Below, in pieces: positions 52,633 to 60,944 of a stretch of 64,000 bases of DNA. The position numbers were made by a program, and so were the translations under genes. This DNA is from Azospirillum canadense (GTDB taxonomy: Bacteria > Pseudomonadota > Alphaproteobacteria > Azospirillales > Azospirillaceae): NCBI RefSeq assembly GCF_025961225.1, contig NZ_JAOQNG010000001.1:347001-411000 (forward strand), written 5' to 3'. Positions within the stretch are counted from its first letter, which is position 1. Every line of letters starts with the position of its first letter. The notes under the pieces are model-generated. The model ran no database searches. It saw nothing but the letters and a program-made list of their open reading frames with translations, and had not been told where the DNA came from.

Positions 52633-52634
52633 GT

Positions 52635-52680
52635 CCCCCAATTCCCTCCCCCGCCCAGCGGGGGAGGGTCAGGGTGGGGG
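52635..52680. repeat. GC-rich intergenic palindromic element, copy 4
   Basis: CCCCCA...TGGGGG outer ends flank a CCCTCCCCCGC/GCGGGGGAGGG-type hairpin, just after the DUF2382 stop. Confidence 0.75.
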
Positions 52681-52711
52681 CAAGATCTTGCTTCGCACGA
52701 GAGTTTTTCAT

Positions 52712-52785
52712 CACCAAGACACCAAGGCACCAAGAGTCCATCACCCCGGCAAGGCGAGGACTCTTGGTGCCTTGGTGTCTTGGTG
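52712..52785. repeat. 28-nt perfect inverted repeat
   Basis: Arms at 52712-52739 and 52758-52785 are perfectly complementary over 28 nt, with an 18-nt loop. Each arm is built of CACCAAG/ACACCAAGG-like subunits. It would form a very stable hairpin upstream of pyrF. No T tract follows, so it is not a typical terminator. Confidence 0.92.
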
Positions 52786-52898
52786 GTGAATCTCCCCCCG
52801 ACACGCATCTCCCATCCCCGGAAGTCTGGTTATCGCGCCCCGCCCTTGTTAGGCTGCGCCGCAACGACCATCTGCCAGGGTTTGGAGAGACGCGCACC

Positions 52899-53618
52899 AT
52901 GACCACGCCGGCCTCGCGCATTTTCTGCGCCGTCGATACGACCGACCTCGACACCGCCCGCGACCTCGGCCGGCGCATCAGCGGAGTCGTCGGCGGCATC
53001 AAGCTGGGGCTGGAATTCTTCGTGGCGCACGGCCCCTCTGGCATCCGCGCGGTGATCGGCGAAGACGGCCCGCCGCTCTTCCTCGACCTGAAGCTCCACG
53101 ACATTCCCAACACGGTGGCTGGCGGCATCCGCGCGGCGCTGCCGCTGAAGCCGGCCTTCATGACCATCCACAGCGCCGGCGGTCCCGCCATGATGCGCGC
53201 GGCGGCCGAGGCCGCGGCGAGCGCCGGGGCGGAGCGTCCGAAAATCCTCGCCGTCACCGTGCTGACCAGCCTCGACGCCGGCGACTTGGAATCGGTCGGC
53301 CAGCGCACCCCGGTGGCAGAGCAGGTGACCCGCCTCGCCAAGCTCGCCAAGGAGTCGGGCGTGGACGGCGTCGTCTGCTCCCCGGCGGAGGTCGCGCTGG
53401 TGCGCGCCGCCTGCGGGCCCGACTTCATCCTGATGGTGCCGGGCATCCGCCCGGCCTGGGCCGCTGCCAACGACCAGAAGCGCATCATGACCCCGGCCGA
53501 GGCTCTGGCCGCCGGGGCCGACCATCTGGTCATCGGCCGCCCCATCACCGGCGACACCGACCCGGCCGCTGCCGCCCGCCGCATTGTTGCGGAGATCGAG
53601 GAAGGAGCCCGGCCATGA
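52899..53618 (+). CDS. pyrF: Orotidine 5'-phosphate decarboxylase
   Basis: A 239-residue TIM-barrel enzyme forming UMP in pyrimidine synthesis. The catalytic DLKLHDIPNT motif is present, with GVDGVVCSPAE and the phosphate-binding VIGRPIT. ATG 52899 has GGAGAG upstream. It overlaps trpF by 4 nt. Confidence 0.96.
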   Translation: MTTPASRIFCAVDTTDLDTARDLGRRISGVVGGIKLGLEFFVAHGPSGIRAVIGEDGPPLFLDLKLHDIPNTVAGGIRAALPLKPAFMTIHSAGGPAMMRAAAEAAASAGAERPKILAVTVLTSLDAGDLESVGQRTPVAEQVTRLAKLAKESGVDGVVCSPAEVALVRAACGPDFILMVPGIRPAWAAANDQKRIMTPAEALAAGADHLVIGRPITGDTDPAAAARRIVAEIEEGARP

Positions 53619-54259
53619 CCGTCAGCGTGAAGATTTGCGGCCTCAGCGAGCCCCAGTCGCTGCATGCCGCGGTGACGGGCGGAGCGCGCTACGTCGGCTT
53701 CGTCTTCTACCCCGCGAGCCCGCGCTACGTCTCCCCCGCCATGGCGGCGGAGCTGGCGCGGCTGGTGCCGACGGGCGTGCGCACGGTCGGGCTGTTCGTC
53801 GATCCCGACGACGATTTCCTGGAGCATGTGGTCAGCCAAGTCCCCTTCGACCTGATCCAGCTGCACGGCAAGGAAACGCCGCGCCGCATCGCCGAGGTGA
53901 AGGCGGCCTTCAGCATCCCCGTGATGAAGGCGATCAAGGTCGGCGGGCCGGAGGATCTGGCCCACGCGCTGGAGGTGGCGGAGGTCGCCGACCGCCTGCT
54001 GTTCGACGCCAAGCCGCCGGCCAAGGTGACGGCCCTGCCGGGCGGCAACGGCATCGCCTTCGACTGGTCCCTGCTGGCCGGGCGCCGCTGGCCGCGCCCC
54101 TGGATGCTGTCGGGCGGGCTGAAGGCCGACAACGTGGCGGATGCTGTGGCGACGACCGGGGCGGAGGCGCTCGACGTTTCCTCCGGCGTGGAGGACCGGC
54201 CGGGCCACAAGGATCCGGCGCTGGTCCGCGCCTTCCTCGACACGGTTGCCGGGCTGTAG
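53615..54259 (+). CDS. trpF: Phosphoribosylanthranilate isomerase
   Basis: A 214-residue TIM-barrel enzyme of tryptophan synthesis. The catalytic Cys of KICGLSE and the Asp of LLFDAKPP are present, and the C-terminal DVSSGVED phosphate-binding loop is intact. ATG overlaps the pyrF TGA. trpB/trpA, often next, are not here. Confidence 0.96.
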   Translation: MTVSVKICGLSEPQSLHAAVTGGARYVGFVFYPASPRYVSPAMAAELARLVPTGVRTVGLFVDPDDDFLEHVVSQVPFDLIQLHGKETPRRIAEVKAAFSIPVMKAIKVGGPEDLAHALEVAEVADRLLFDAKPPAKVTALPGGNGIAFDWSLLAGRRWPRPWMLSGGLKADNVADAVATTGAEALDVSSGVEDRPGHKDPALVRAFLDTVAGL

Positions 54260-54440
54260 GGGCCAGGTTGTAAGGGGCCCCCGCCGCTTTCCCACGGGTG
54301 TGTGACCCTTTGCCTCAAATGCCCGGCCTTAACTTGATCGCACGTACGCGCCCCGCGTGTGCGATAAAGAGAGCGGCCGTTCGCATCCGGCGGGATGTGG
54401 CGGTGGCTGCTTCAACGTTCCGGGAAGACCCGTAGGCCCC

Positions 54441-55352
54441 ATGACCGACTCGACCGACACGCGCACCCCGGCCGAGAGTTTGGGCATCGTGCTCGACGAG
54501 CATCTGCGCTGGATCGGGCAGTGGCACCGCGCGGCCTTCTTCCGCGACGGGGAAGGGGGCAACCGCGCCTCGGCTCCGGCCTCCTTCGCGGCCTGGTGCG
54601 CGGTGGCCAGCAAGGACGACCTCGTCCACCAGCCGGCGGTGCGCAAGCTCGCCACGCTGCACGAGCAAATGCACCGCCACGCGAAGCTGGTCCTGCTGAA
54701 GGCCGCCGACGGGGAGCGCCCGACCGAAGCGGAGTACGAGGCGGTGATGGGCCGCTTCGAGGAGTTCGTGCTCCAGGTCCGCCGGGTGGAGCGCGCCTTC
54801 GGCGCCGCGGCCAGCGGGCTCGACCTCCTGACAGGCCTGCGCACCCGCCGCGGCATGCAGGAGGCGCTGGAGCGCGAGCAGAACCGCTTCCGCCGCACCG
54901 GCCAGGCCTTCTGCATCGCCATCTGCGACATCGACAAGTTCAAGGGCATCAACGACACCTACGGGCACGACGTCGGCGACCGCGTGCTGGCCGCCACGGC
55001 GGCGGCTGTCAGCCGCGGCATCCGCAGCTTCGACGAGGCCTTCCGCATGGGCGGGGAGGAGTTCCTGATCTGCCTGAAGGAGAGCAACCTTGCGGAGGGC
55101 TATCAGGTCATCGAGCGGTTGCGCATTGACCTGATGAAGTCGCCGGTGACCCTGCCCGACGGCCGCGTCGTCGCCGTCACCGCCTCCTTCGGACTGGTGG
55201 AGGCGGAGCAGGAGCTGTCGCTGGACGAACTGGTCGTCTGCGCCGACCGCGCGCTGTACCAGGCCAAGAATTCCGGCCGGAACCGCGTCATCCGCCACGG
55301 GGTCGACAAGCCGGAGCCGGTTGTGCCCGCGGGTGCGCCGGGCCGCCGCTGA
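54441..55352 (+). CDS. Diguanylate cyclase with CZB-like N-terminal domain
   Basis: A 303-residue cytoplasmic cyclase. The first about 110 residues resemble a chemoreceptor zinc-binding (CZB) domain as in DgcZ: DEHLRWIGQWH, a later WCAVAS and LHEQMHRHAK supply the His/Cys pattern. The GGDEF domain has MGGEEFLIC with an RSFD I-site five residues upstream. Zinc sensing is an inference from homology. ATG 54441; RBS weak. Confidence 0.87.
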   Translation: MTDSTDTRTPAESLGIVLDEHLRWIGQWHRAAFFRDGEGGNRASAPASFAAWCAVASKDDLVHQPAVRKLATLHEQMHRHAKLVLLKAADGERPTEAEYEAVMGRFEEFVLQVRRVERAFGAAASGLDLLTGLRTRRGMQEALEREQNRFRRTGQAFCIAICDIDKFKGINDTYGHDVGDRVLAATAAAVSRGIRSFDEAFRMGGEEFLICLKESNLAEGYQVIERLRIDLMKSPVTLPDGRVVAVTASFGLVEAEQELSLDELVVCADRALYQAKNSGRNRVIRHGVDKPEPVVPAGAPGRR

Positions 55353-55456
55353 GCGCCTCCGCCGATGGGCATTGATGACCCGCTTAAGGGCGGCTTGGCC
55401 AGACGGGGGCGGACGGGTTAGGATCGTGGACAATCCAGGCCGCGGCACGGAACCCC

Positions 55457-56110
55457 ATGCGCACGATTCCCGAATTTCCGAACCTCTTCATCCTCGACCA
55501 CCCGCTGATTCAGCACAAGCTGACGCTGATGCGGGCCAAGGAGCGGTCGACCGGCGGCTTCCGCACGCTGCTGCGCGAGATCTCGCTGCTGATGGGCTAT
55601 GAGATCACCCGCGACCTGCCCCTGACGACGGAGCGCATCGACACGCCGCTCCAGCCCATGGACGCGCCGGTGATCGCCGGCAAGAAGCTGGCGATCGTGC
55701 CGGTGCTGCGCGCCGGCCTCGGCATGGCGCAGGGTCTGCACGAGCTGGTGCCGTCCGCGCGCGAGGGGCACATCGGCCTGTACCGCGACCACGACACCAA
55801 GATGCCGCACGAGTATCTGGTGAAGCTGCCGGAGGCGGCGGAGGGGCGCCTGTTCATCGTCGTCGACCCGATGTTGGCGACCGGCAATTCCGCCGTGCAC
55901 GCCTGCGACGTGCTGAACCGCCATGGCGTGGACGACGAGAACATCCGCTTCATGGCCCTGGTCGCCGCGCCGGAAGGCATGCGCGTCTTCGCCGCCGCGC
56001 ACCCGCGCGTGAAGGTCTTCACCGCCTCGCTGGACAGCCACCTGAACGACGACGCCTACATCGTCCCCGGCCTGGGCGACGCCGGCGACCGCATGTTCGG
56101 CACGAAGTGA
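55457..56110 (+). CDS. upp: Uracil phosphoribosyltransferase
   Basis: A 217-residue salvage enzyme making UMP from uracil and PRPP. PRPP-binding motif [12 protein letters not shown], and the uracil-binding C terminus [17 protein letters not shown], are present. ATG 55457. Fits with pyrF nearby in pyrimidine metabolism. Confidence 0.96.
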   Translation: MRTIPEFPNLFILDHPLIQHKLTLMRAKERSTGGFRTLLREISLLMGYEITRDLPLTTERIDTPLQPMDAPVIAGKKLAIVPVLRAGLGMAQGLHELVPSAREGHIGLYRDHDTKMPHEYLVKLPEAAEGRLFIVVDPMLATGNSAVHACDVLNRHGVDDENIRFMALVAAPEGMRVFAAAHPRVKVFTASLDSHLNDDAYIVPGLGDAGDRMFGTK

Positions 56111-56115
56111 GGTGA

Positions 56116-56150
56116 TCAACCCTCTCCCAGCGGGGCTGGGAGAGGGTTGA
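56116..56150. repeat. Perfect intergenic palindrome, copy 5
   Basis: 16-bp perfect arms (56116-56131 and 56135-56150; TCAACCCTCTCCCAGC) with a 3-nt loop, right after upp. It probably ends upp transcription but lacks a T tract. Confidence 0.8.
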
Positions 56151-56170
56151 CATGCGCATCACCTTGCCAT

Positions 56171-56185
56171 TGCGAGTTATTCTCA
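56171..56185. promoter_or_regulatory. Fur-box-like operator of iron permease gene
   Basis: TGCGAGT-T-ATTCTCA fits the 7-1-7 palindrome TGAGAAT-n-ATTCTCA typical of Fur sites (right half perfect, left half 5 of 7). It lies 48 nt before the permease TTG start. Related sites precede the iron-binding protein gene. Confidence 0.55.
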
Positions 56186-56232
56186 GTCTGTGAGACGATG
56201 GGGCACCTCCATCCCCATGGGCGTGCCTCGCG

Positions 56233-57933
56233 TTGACCACCGACATCCTCGACAAGCCGCAATCCCGCGCCGAAGACTCCCTCGTCCGCTGCCGTGTCCG
56301 CGTCAGCGGCTGGACGGTGGCGACCCTGCTGATCGCGGCGCTGGTCGCGCTGCCGGTGCTGGCGGTGGGCAGCCGGATCGTGGTGCCGACCGACGGGGTG
56401 TGGCAGCACCTCGTGGACACGGTGCTGGCGGAATATCTGCTGAACACCCTGCGGCTGGTGCTGGGGGTGGGCATCGGCACGCTGGTCATCGGGGTGGGCA
56501 CGGCGTGGCTGGTCACCATGTGCCGCTTTCCCGGCAGCCGGGTGCTCGAATGGGCGCTGCTGCTGCCCATGGCGGTGCCGGCCTATGTGATGGCCTATGT
56601 CTACACCGACCTGCTGCAATTCGTCGGGCCGGTGCAGACGGCGCTGCGCGAGACCTTTCACTGGACGCGCCGGGACTATTGGTTCCCGGACATCCGCACG
56701 GTGGAAGGGGCGGCGGCGATGATGGCGCTGGTGCTGTACCCCTACGTCTACCTGCTGTCGCGCGCCGCCTTCCTGGAGCAGTCGGTCTGCGTGCTGGAGG
56801 TCAGCCGCACGTTGGGGCGCGGCCCATGGCGCAGCTTCTTCACCGTGGCGCTGCCGCTGGCGCGGCCGGGCATCGTGGCGGGGCTGGCGCTGGTGCTGAT
56901 GGAGGTGCTGGCCGACTTCGGCACCGTGCAGTATTTCGCGGTCAACACCTTCGTCACCGGCATCTACCGGACCTGGTTCGCCATGGGACAGCCGGTGGCG
57001 GCGGCGCAGCTCGCTTCCATCCTCATGCTGTTCGTGCTGGTCCTGCTGGTCATGGAGCGCTGGTCGCGCCGGCAGGCACGCTACCATCACACCACGACCC
57101 GCTACCGCCGCCTGCCGAAGCACGAACTGACGGGCTGGCGCGCTGCGGCGGCGCTGGCCGCCTGCGGGCTGCCGCTGGTCCTGGGCTTCCTGCTTCCCGC
57201 CGGGCTGCTGGTGCGCATGGCGCTGACCGCGGGGGACGAGGCCTTCGGGCCGATGTTCCTGGCGCTGGCGCGCAACAGCTTCACGCTGGCGGCCCTGGCG
57301 GCGGTGCTGGCCGTGGCGCTGGCGCTGGCGCTGGCCTACGGGCAGAGGCTGCGCCCGACGCCGGTGTTGAAGGCGGCCGTGCGCGTCGCGGCCATGGGCT
57401 ACGCCATTCCCGGGTCGGTCATCGCGGTCGGCGTGCTGATCCCCTTCGCCAATCTCGACAACGCCGTCGACGCCTTCCTGCGGCGGACCGTCGGCGTGTC
57501 GTCGGGCCTGCTGCTCAGCGGGACCATCGTGGCGGTGCTGTACGCCTATCTGGTCCGCTTCCTGGCGGTGTCCTTCAACACCATCGAGGCGAGCCTGGGC
57601 AAGATCCGCCCGACCATGGACTTCGCCTCCCGCGTTCTCGGCCACACGGCGGGGCGCACGCTGGTCCGGGTGCACGCGCCGATCATGTGGGGCAGCCTGC
57701 TGACCGCCGGCCTTCTGGTCTTCGTCGACGTGATGAAGGAGCTGCCGGCGACGATGATCGTGCGGCCCTTCAACTTCGACACGCTGGCGGTGCGCGTCTA
57801 CACGCTGGCGTCCGACGAGCGCCTGACCGAGGCGGCGACCGGCGCGCTGGCCATCGTCGCCGTGGGCATCCTGCCGGTGATCCTGCTGAGCCTGTCCATC
57901 GGCCGGTCCCGCCCCGGCCAAGCGCCCGACTGA
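56233..57933 (+). CDS. Ferric-iron ABC transporter permease (FbpB/SfuB type, fused)
   Basis: A 566-residue inner-membrane permease containing two BPD_transp_1 domains in one chain, with about 12 spans. EAA-type loops are visible (EVSRTLGRGPWRSFFTVALP and ASRVLGHTAGRTLVRVHAPI). It imports Fe3+ delivered by a periplasmic binding protein. TTG 56233 is the start. A Fur-box-like site lies upstream. The matching binding protein is at 59100, on the other strand; no ATPase is in the window. Confidence 0.9.
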   Translation: MTTDILDKPQSRAEDSLVRCRVRVSGWTVATLLIAALVALPVLAVGSRIVVPTDGVWQHLVDTVLAEYLLNTLRLVLGVGIGTLVIGVGTAWLVTMCRFPGSRVLEWALLLPMAVPAYVMAYVYTDLLQFVGPVQTALRETFHWTRRDYWFPDIRTVEGAAAMMALVLYPYVYLLSRAAFLEQSVCVLEVSRTLGRGPWRSFFTVALPLARPGIVAGLALVLMEVLADFGTVQYFAVNTFVTGIYRTWFAMGQPVAAAQLASILMLFVLVLLVMERWSRRQARYHHTTTRYRRLPKHELTGWRAAAALAACGLPLVLGFLLPAGLLVRMALTAGDEAFGPMFLALARNSFTLAALAAVLAVALALALAYGQRLRPTPVLKAAVRVAAMGYAIPGSVIAVGVLIPFANLDNAVDAFLRRTVGVSSGLLLSGTIVAVLYAYLVRFLAVSFNTIEASLGKIRPTMDFASRVLGHTAGRTLVRVHAPIMWGSLLTAGLLVFVDVMKELPATMIVRPFNFDTLAVRVYTLASDERLTEAATGALAIVAVGILPVILLSLSIGRSRPGQAPD

Positions 57934-58037
57934 TGCCGTTGCGTCCGACGCAACAGTGTTGCGCGTTCTCGTAACTTTATCCAAGACACCGGGACGATTA
58001 CCTCTTTGCAGGCAAACGAACGCCTGAGGAGGCATCC

Positions 58038-58886
58038 ATGAGCGCCGCAACCATTCGTCCCGTCCTGTCCGCCGTCGCCGGCATGGAGGCGTCCGACGGG
58101 GCCGGCGTGCGCATGACGCGGATGGTCGGCACGCCGCAGCTGCGCATGCTCGACCCGTTCCTGATGCTGGATTATTTCGGCTCCGACGAGCCGCAGGACT
58201 ATCTGGCCGGCTTCCCGGACCACCCGCACCGCGGCTTCGAGACGGTGACCTATATGCTGGCCGGCCGTATGCGGCATTGGGACAACCACGGCCATGAGGG
58301 CGTGATCGAGACCGGCGGCGTGCAGTGGATGACCGCCGGGCGCGGCGTGATCCATTCCGAGATGCCGGAGCAGACGGAAGGCCTGATGAAGGGCTTCCAG
58401 CTGTGGATCAACCTGCCGGCCAGCCTGAAGATGGGCGAGCCGCGCTACCAGGAATTCGCGGCCGACCGCATTCCGGTGGAGACGCGCGCCGACGGCACGA
58501 CCGTCACGGTGATCGCCGGCACGACGGAGCAGGGCACCGTGGGCCCCATCCAGGCCGGCCCGACCGAGGCCCGCTACTTCGACGTCCGCCTTCCGGAGGG
58601 CGCGACCTTCGCCGAATCGGCCCCGGCCGGGCACACGGCGGCGCTGATCGTGTTCGAGGGTTCCGTCACCGTGCCCGGCAGCTCGCTGCGGCTGGGCGGC
58701 CCGCGCGTGGTGGTGCTGGGTGAGGGCGACCGGGTCGAGGTCACCGCCGGCCCGGCCGGCGCGCGCTTCCTGCTGCTGACCGGCCGTCCCATCGGCGAGC
58801 CCGTGGCCTGGGGTGGCCCCTTCGTCATGAACACCCGCGAGGAGGTCGTGCAGGCCTACCGCGACTTCGAAGAAGGCCGGTTCTGA
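58038..58886 (+). CDS. Pirin family protein (2)
   Basis: A 282-residue bicupin pirin with HPHRGFETVTYMLAGRMRHWD and WMTAGRGVIHSEMP metal-binding motifs, and a C-terminal cupin. ATG 58038 has GAGGAGG upstream. It lies between the iron permease and its binding protein, which may or may not be meaningful. It shares the same fold but limited identity with the pirin at 40624. Confidence 0.92.
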   Translation: MSAATIRPVLSAVAGMEASDGAGVRMTRMVGTPQLRMLDPFLMLDYFGSDEPQDYLAGFPDHPHRGFETVTYMLAGRMRHWDNHGHEGVIETGGVQWMTAGRGVIHSEMPEQTEGLMKGFQLWINLPASLKMGEPRYQEFAADRIPVETRADGTTVTVIAGTTEQGTVGPIQAGPTEARYFDVRLPEGATFAESAPAGHTAALIVFEGSVTVPGSSLRLGGPRVVVLGEGDRVEVTAGPAGARFLLLTGRPIGEPVAWGGPFVMNTREEVVQAYRDFEEGRF

Positions 58887-58918
58887 GGCGGGTGGTTGCC
58901 CGTTGCGGCGTACCAAGT

Positions 58919-59034
58919 CTTCACGGATTGCGCGGATTTGAACACGGATTTCCGGGTTTTCACTCTTGAGAAAGAGAAATCCCATGAAATCCGGTCATCC
59001 GTGCAAAAATCTGTATATTCCGTGAAGAATGAGC
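58919..59034. repeat. Decayed palindromic element (empty copy)
   Basis: CTTCACGGATT (58919-58929) and a CCGTGAAG-AATGAGC end (59020-59034) bracket about 90 nt with internal CACGGATT/ATCCGTG copies. The ends match those around the GxxExxY gene at 62848-63321, but no gene lies between them. Confidence 0.75.
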
Positions 59035-59047
59035 GCTGAGCAAAAAG

Positions 59048-59082
59048 AAAGGGCGCGTCTCCACCGCTGGGACGCGCCCTTT
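59048..59082. terminator. Bidirectional terminator
   Basis: A 12-bp stem (59048-59059 with 59071-59082, arm AAAGGGCGCGTC), flanked by T tracts in both directions, lies between the convergent pirin and fbpA-type genes. Confidence 0.92.
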
Positions 59083-59099
59083 TTCGCGACGGCTGTGGC

Positions 59100-60125
59100 T
59101 TACTTCCAGCCGGCGCGGTCCATGATCTTCAGGGCTTCGGCGTTGTTCTTGCCGTAGACGGCGGCGTTCAGCGGGTCTTCCTTGAAGGTGCCCCAGCTGA
59201 CCAGCACCGGCGCGGTCGGCGCGCCCGCGACGATCGGGTACTCGAAGTTCTTCTCGGTGAACATGCGCTGGGCGTCGGGGCTGATCAGGTACTCCAGGAA
59301 CTTCTCCGCCGACTCCTTGTTCGGCGCGCTCTTGGTGATGCCGGCGCCGGAGATGTTCACGTGGGTGCCGCGGTCGCCCTGGTTGGGGAAGATCACGCCC
59401 AGCTTGTCGGCGATGGCCTTGTCCTCCGGCTTGGTGGAGGAGGCGATCCGCGCGAAGTAGTAGGTGTTGGACACCGCCACGTCGCCCTCGCCGGCGGCCA
59501 CGCCCTTGATCTGGTCGGTGTCGCCGCCCTGCGGCTTGCGCGCCATGTTGGCGACGACGCCCTTGGCCCAGGCCTCCGTCTTCGCCTCGCCGTCGGCGGC
59601 GAGCAGGGAGCCGACCAGCGACTGGTTGTAGACGCTGTTCGACCCGCGGACGAGCACGCGGCCCTTCCAGGCCGGCTCCGCCAGCGACTCGTAGCGCGGC
59701 AGGTCGGCCGGCTTCACCGTGGCCTTGTTGTAGACGATGATGCGGGCGCGCTTGGAGATGCCGAACCAGTGACCCTCAGGCTCGCGCAGGTGGGCCGGGA
59801 TGGCGGCCTCCAGCGCCTTGTTGCGGGTCGGCTGAAGCAGGCCAGCCTCCTGGGCGCGCCACAGGCGGCCGGCGTCAACGGTGATCAGCACGTCGGCCGG
59901 GCTGTTGGCGCCCTCGGTCTTCATGCGCTCGATCAGCTCGTCTTCCTTGCCCTCGATCACGTTGACCTTGATGCCGGTCTGCTGCGTGAAGGTGTCGTAG
60001 AGGGCCTTGTCCACATCGTAGTGGCGCGAGGAGTAGACGTTCACCTCCGCGGCGCTGGCCCCGACGGACGCGAGCAGCGTGGCGGTGAAGGCGGCGGTCA
60101 GCGCGGCGCGCGTTCCGATGTGCAT
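59100..60125 (-). CDS. Fe3+ ABC transporter substrate-binding protein (FbpA type)
   Basis: A 341-residue periplasmic ferric-binding protein with a signal peptide (1 to about 25, ending ASA). EVNVYSSRHYDVDKALYD and the adjacent tyrosines in SNTYYFAR, expected to chelate Fe3+, are visible. ATG 60125 has GGGAG 8 nt upstream. Two Fur-box-like palindromes upstream suggest iron repression. It partners with the permease at 56233. Confidence 0.93.
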   Translation of the reverse strand: MHIGTRAALTAAFTATLLASVGASAAEVNVYSSRHYDVDKALYDTFTQQTGIKVNVIEGKEDELIERMKTEGANSPADVLITVDAGRLWRAQEAGLLQPTRNKALEAAIPAHLREPEGHWFGISKRARIIVYNKATVKPADLPRYESLAEPAWKGRVLVRGSNSVYNQSLVGSLLAADGEAKTEAWAKGVVANMARKPQGGDTDQIKGVAAGEGDVAVSNTYYFARIASSTKPEDKAIADKLGVIFPNQGDRGTHVNISGAGITKSAPNKESAEKFLEYLISPDAQRMFTEKNFEYPIVAGAPTAPVLVSWGTFKEDPLNAAVYGKNNAEALKIMDRAGWK

Positions 60126-60167
60126 CCAGATGTCTCCCGATTTCCTGATGGTCTTGCGGTTCCTAAT

Positions 60168-60182
60168 TGCGAACCGTTCTCA
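60168..60182. promoter_or_regulatory. Fur-box-like site 1 of iron-binding gene
   Basis: TGCGAAC-C-GTTCTCA, a 7-1-7 near-palindrome (6 of 7 positions paired), 43 nt upstream of the binding-protein start codon. Confidence 0.55.
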
Positions 60183-60223
60183 CCGCCAACTTGGCCGGAG
60201 GACGTCACTCTGTCAAGCGCGAA

Positions 60224-60238
60224 TGATAACCGTTCTCA
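60224..60238. promoter_or_regulatory. Fur-box-like site 2 of iron-binding gene
   Basis: TGATAAC-C-GTTCTCA, 56 nt from site 1 centre to centre, on a region likely to hold the promoter. Left half matches the classical Fur half TGATAAT in 6 of 7 positions. Confidence 0.6.
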
Positions 60239-60365
60239 TAATGGGGTTACGGAAGCTTCTGGCGAAAGGAGGAAGGTCTTGTACCACTTTTGGGTATGCC
60301 TATAATCCGCGCGGGCGGTCCGACGACCTTCCGCAACACTCCGCGACGGTTGAGGGGCAAAGACG

Positions 60366-60881
60366 ATGCGTTGGAAGGTTCTCATCGCTTTTGGTGCGGC
60401 GCTGCTGTCCGCGATCGCCGCCGTCGGCCCGGCGTCCGCCGTGGACTTCTCCAAGGCCGCCGGGGAGTTCGGGCCGGAAGGGGCGTGGACGAACCGGTGC
60501 GAGATCGACCGCATGACCGACAGCAAGGTCTGCCGCCTGATGAACTACCGCCTGTTCGACGACGGGAAGGAGGTCGGCTTCGTGGCGCTCAGCGTCATCC
60601 CGACCGGTAACGACTTTCACCTGTTCCTGACCACCAGCCAGGGCATGGTCGAGAATTGCGCGATCCGCGTGGACCGGCAACCGCGCATCGAGACGCAGAT
60701 CGCCACGCTGAACATGTGCATGTTCCCGAACTTCGTGTCCGGCCGCGTGGTGGACCAGTTCCGCAACGGCTCCACCGTGCTGGTCCGCGTCAACTTCCTG
60801 CGCGCCGGCAAGCGCGACATCGACTTCCCGCTGAACGGCTTCTCGCGCAGCTTCGAGGAGATGCAGCGCAGCCTGCAGTAA
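60366..60881 (+). CDS. Exported protein, invasion-associated locus B (IalB)-like
   Basis: A 171-residue protein with a signal peptide (1 to about 25, ending ASA). The mature part has paired Cys in NRCEIDRMTDSKVCRL and later Cys in ENCAIRV and NMCMFP, and a fold resembling IalB family proteins. Function in free-living bacteria is unknown. ATG 60366 with GGGGCAA upstream; terminator follows. Confidence 0.7.
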   Translation: MRWKVLIAFGAALLSAIAAVGPASAVDFSKAAGEFGPEGAWTNRCEIDRMTDSKVCRLMNYRLFDDGKEVGFVALSVIPTGNDFHLFLTTSQGMVENCAIRVDRQPRIETQIATLNMCMFPNFVSGRVVDQFRNGSTVLVRVNFLRAGKRDIDFPLNGFSRSFEEMQRSLQ

Positions 60882-60905
60882 CCGGCCCCACCAGAGGCGA
60901 ATCGA

Positions 60906-60934
60906 AAAGGCGCGGAATTCTCCCGCGCCTTTTT
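60906..60934. terminator. Terminator between IalB-like gene and cobT
   Basis: A 10-bp stem (60906-60915 with 60923-60932, arm AAAGGCGCGG) followed by five T residues; works for both convergent genes. Confidence 0.9.
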
Positions 60935-60944
60935 CGTTGCGGCC

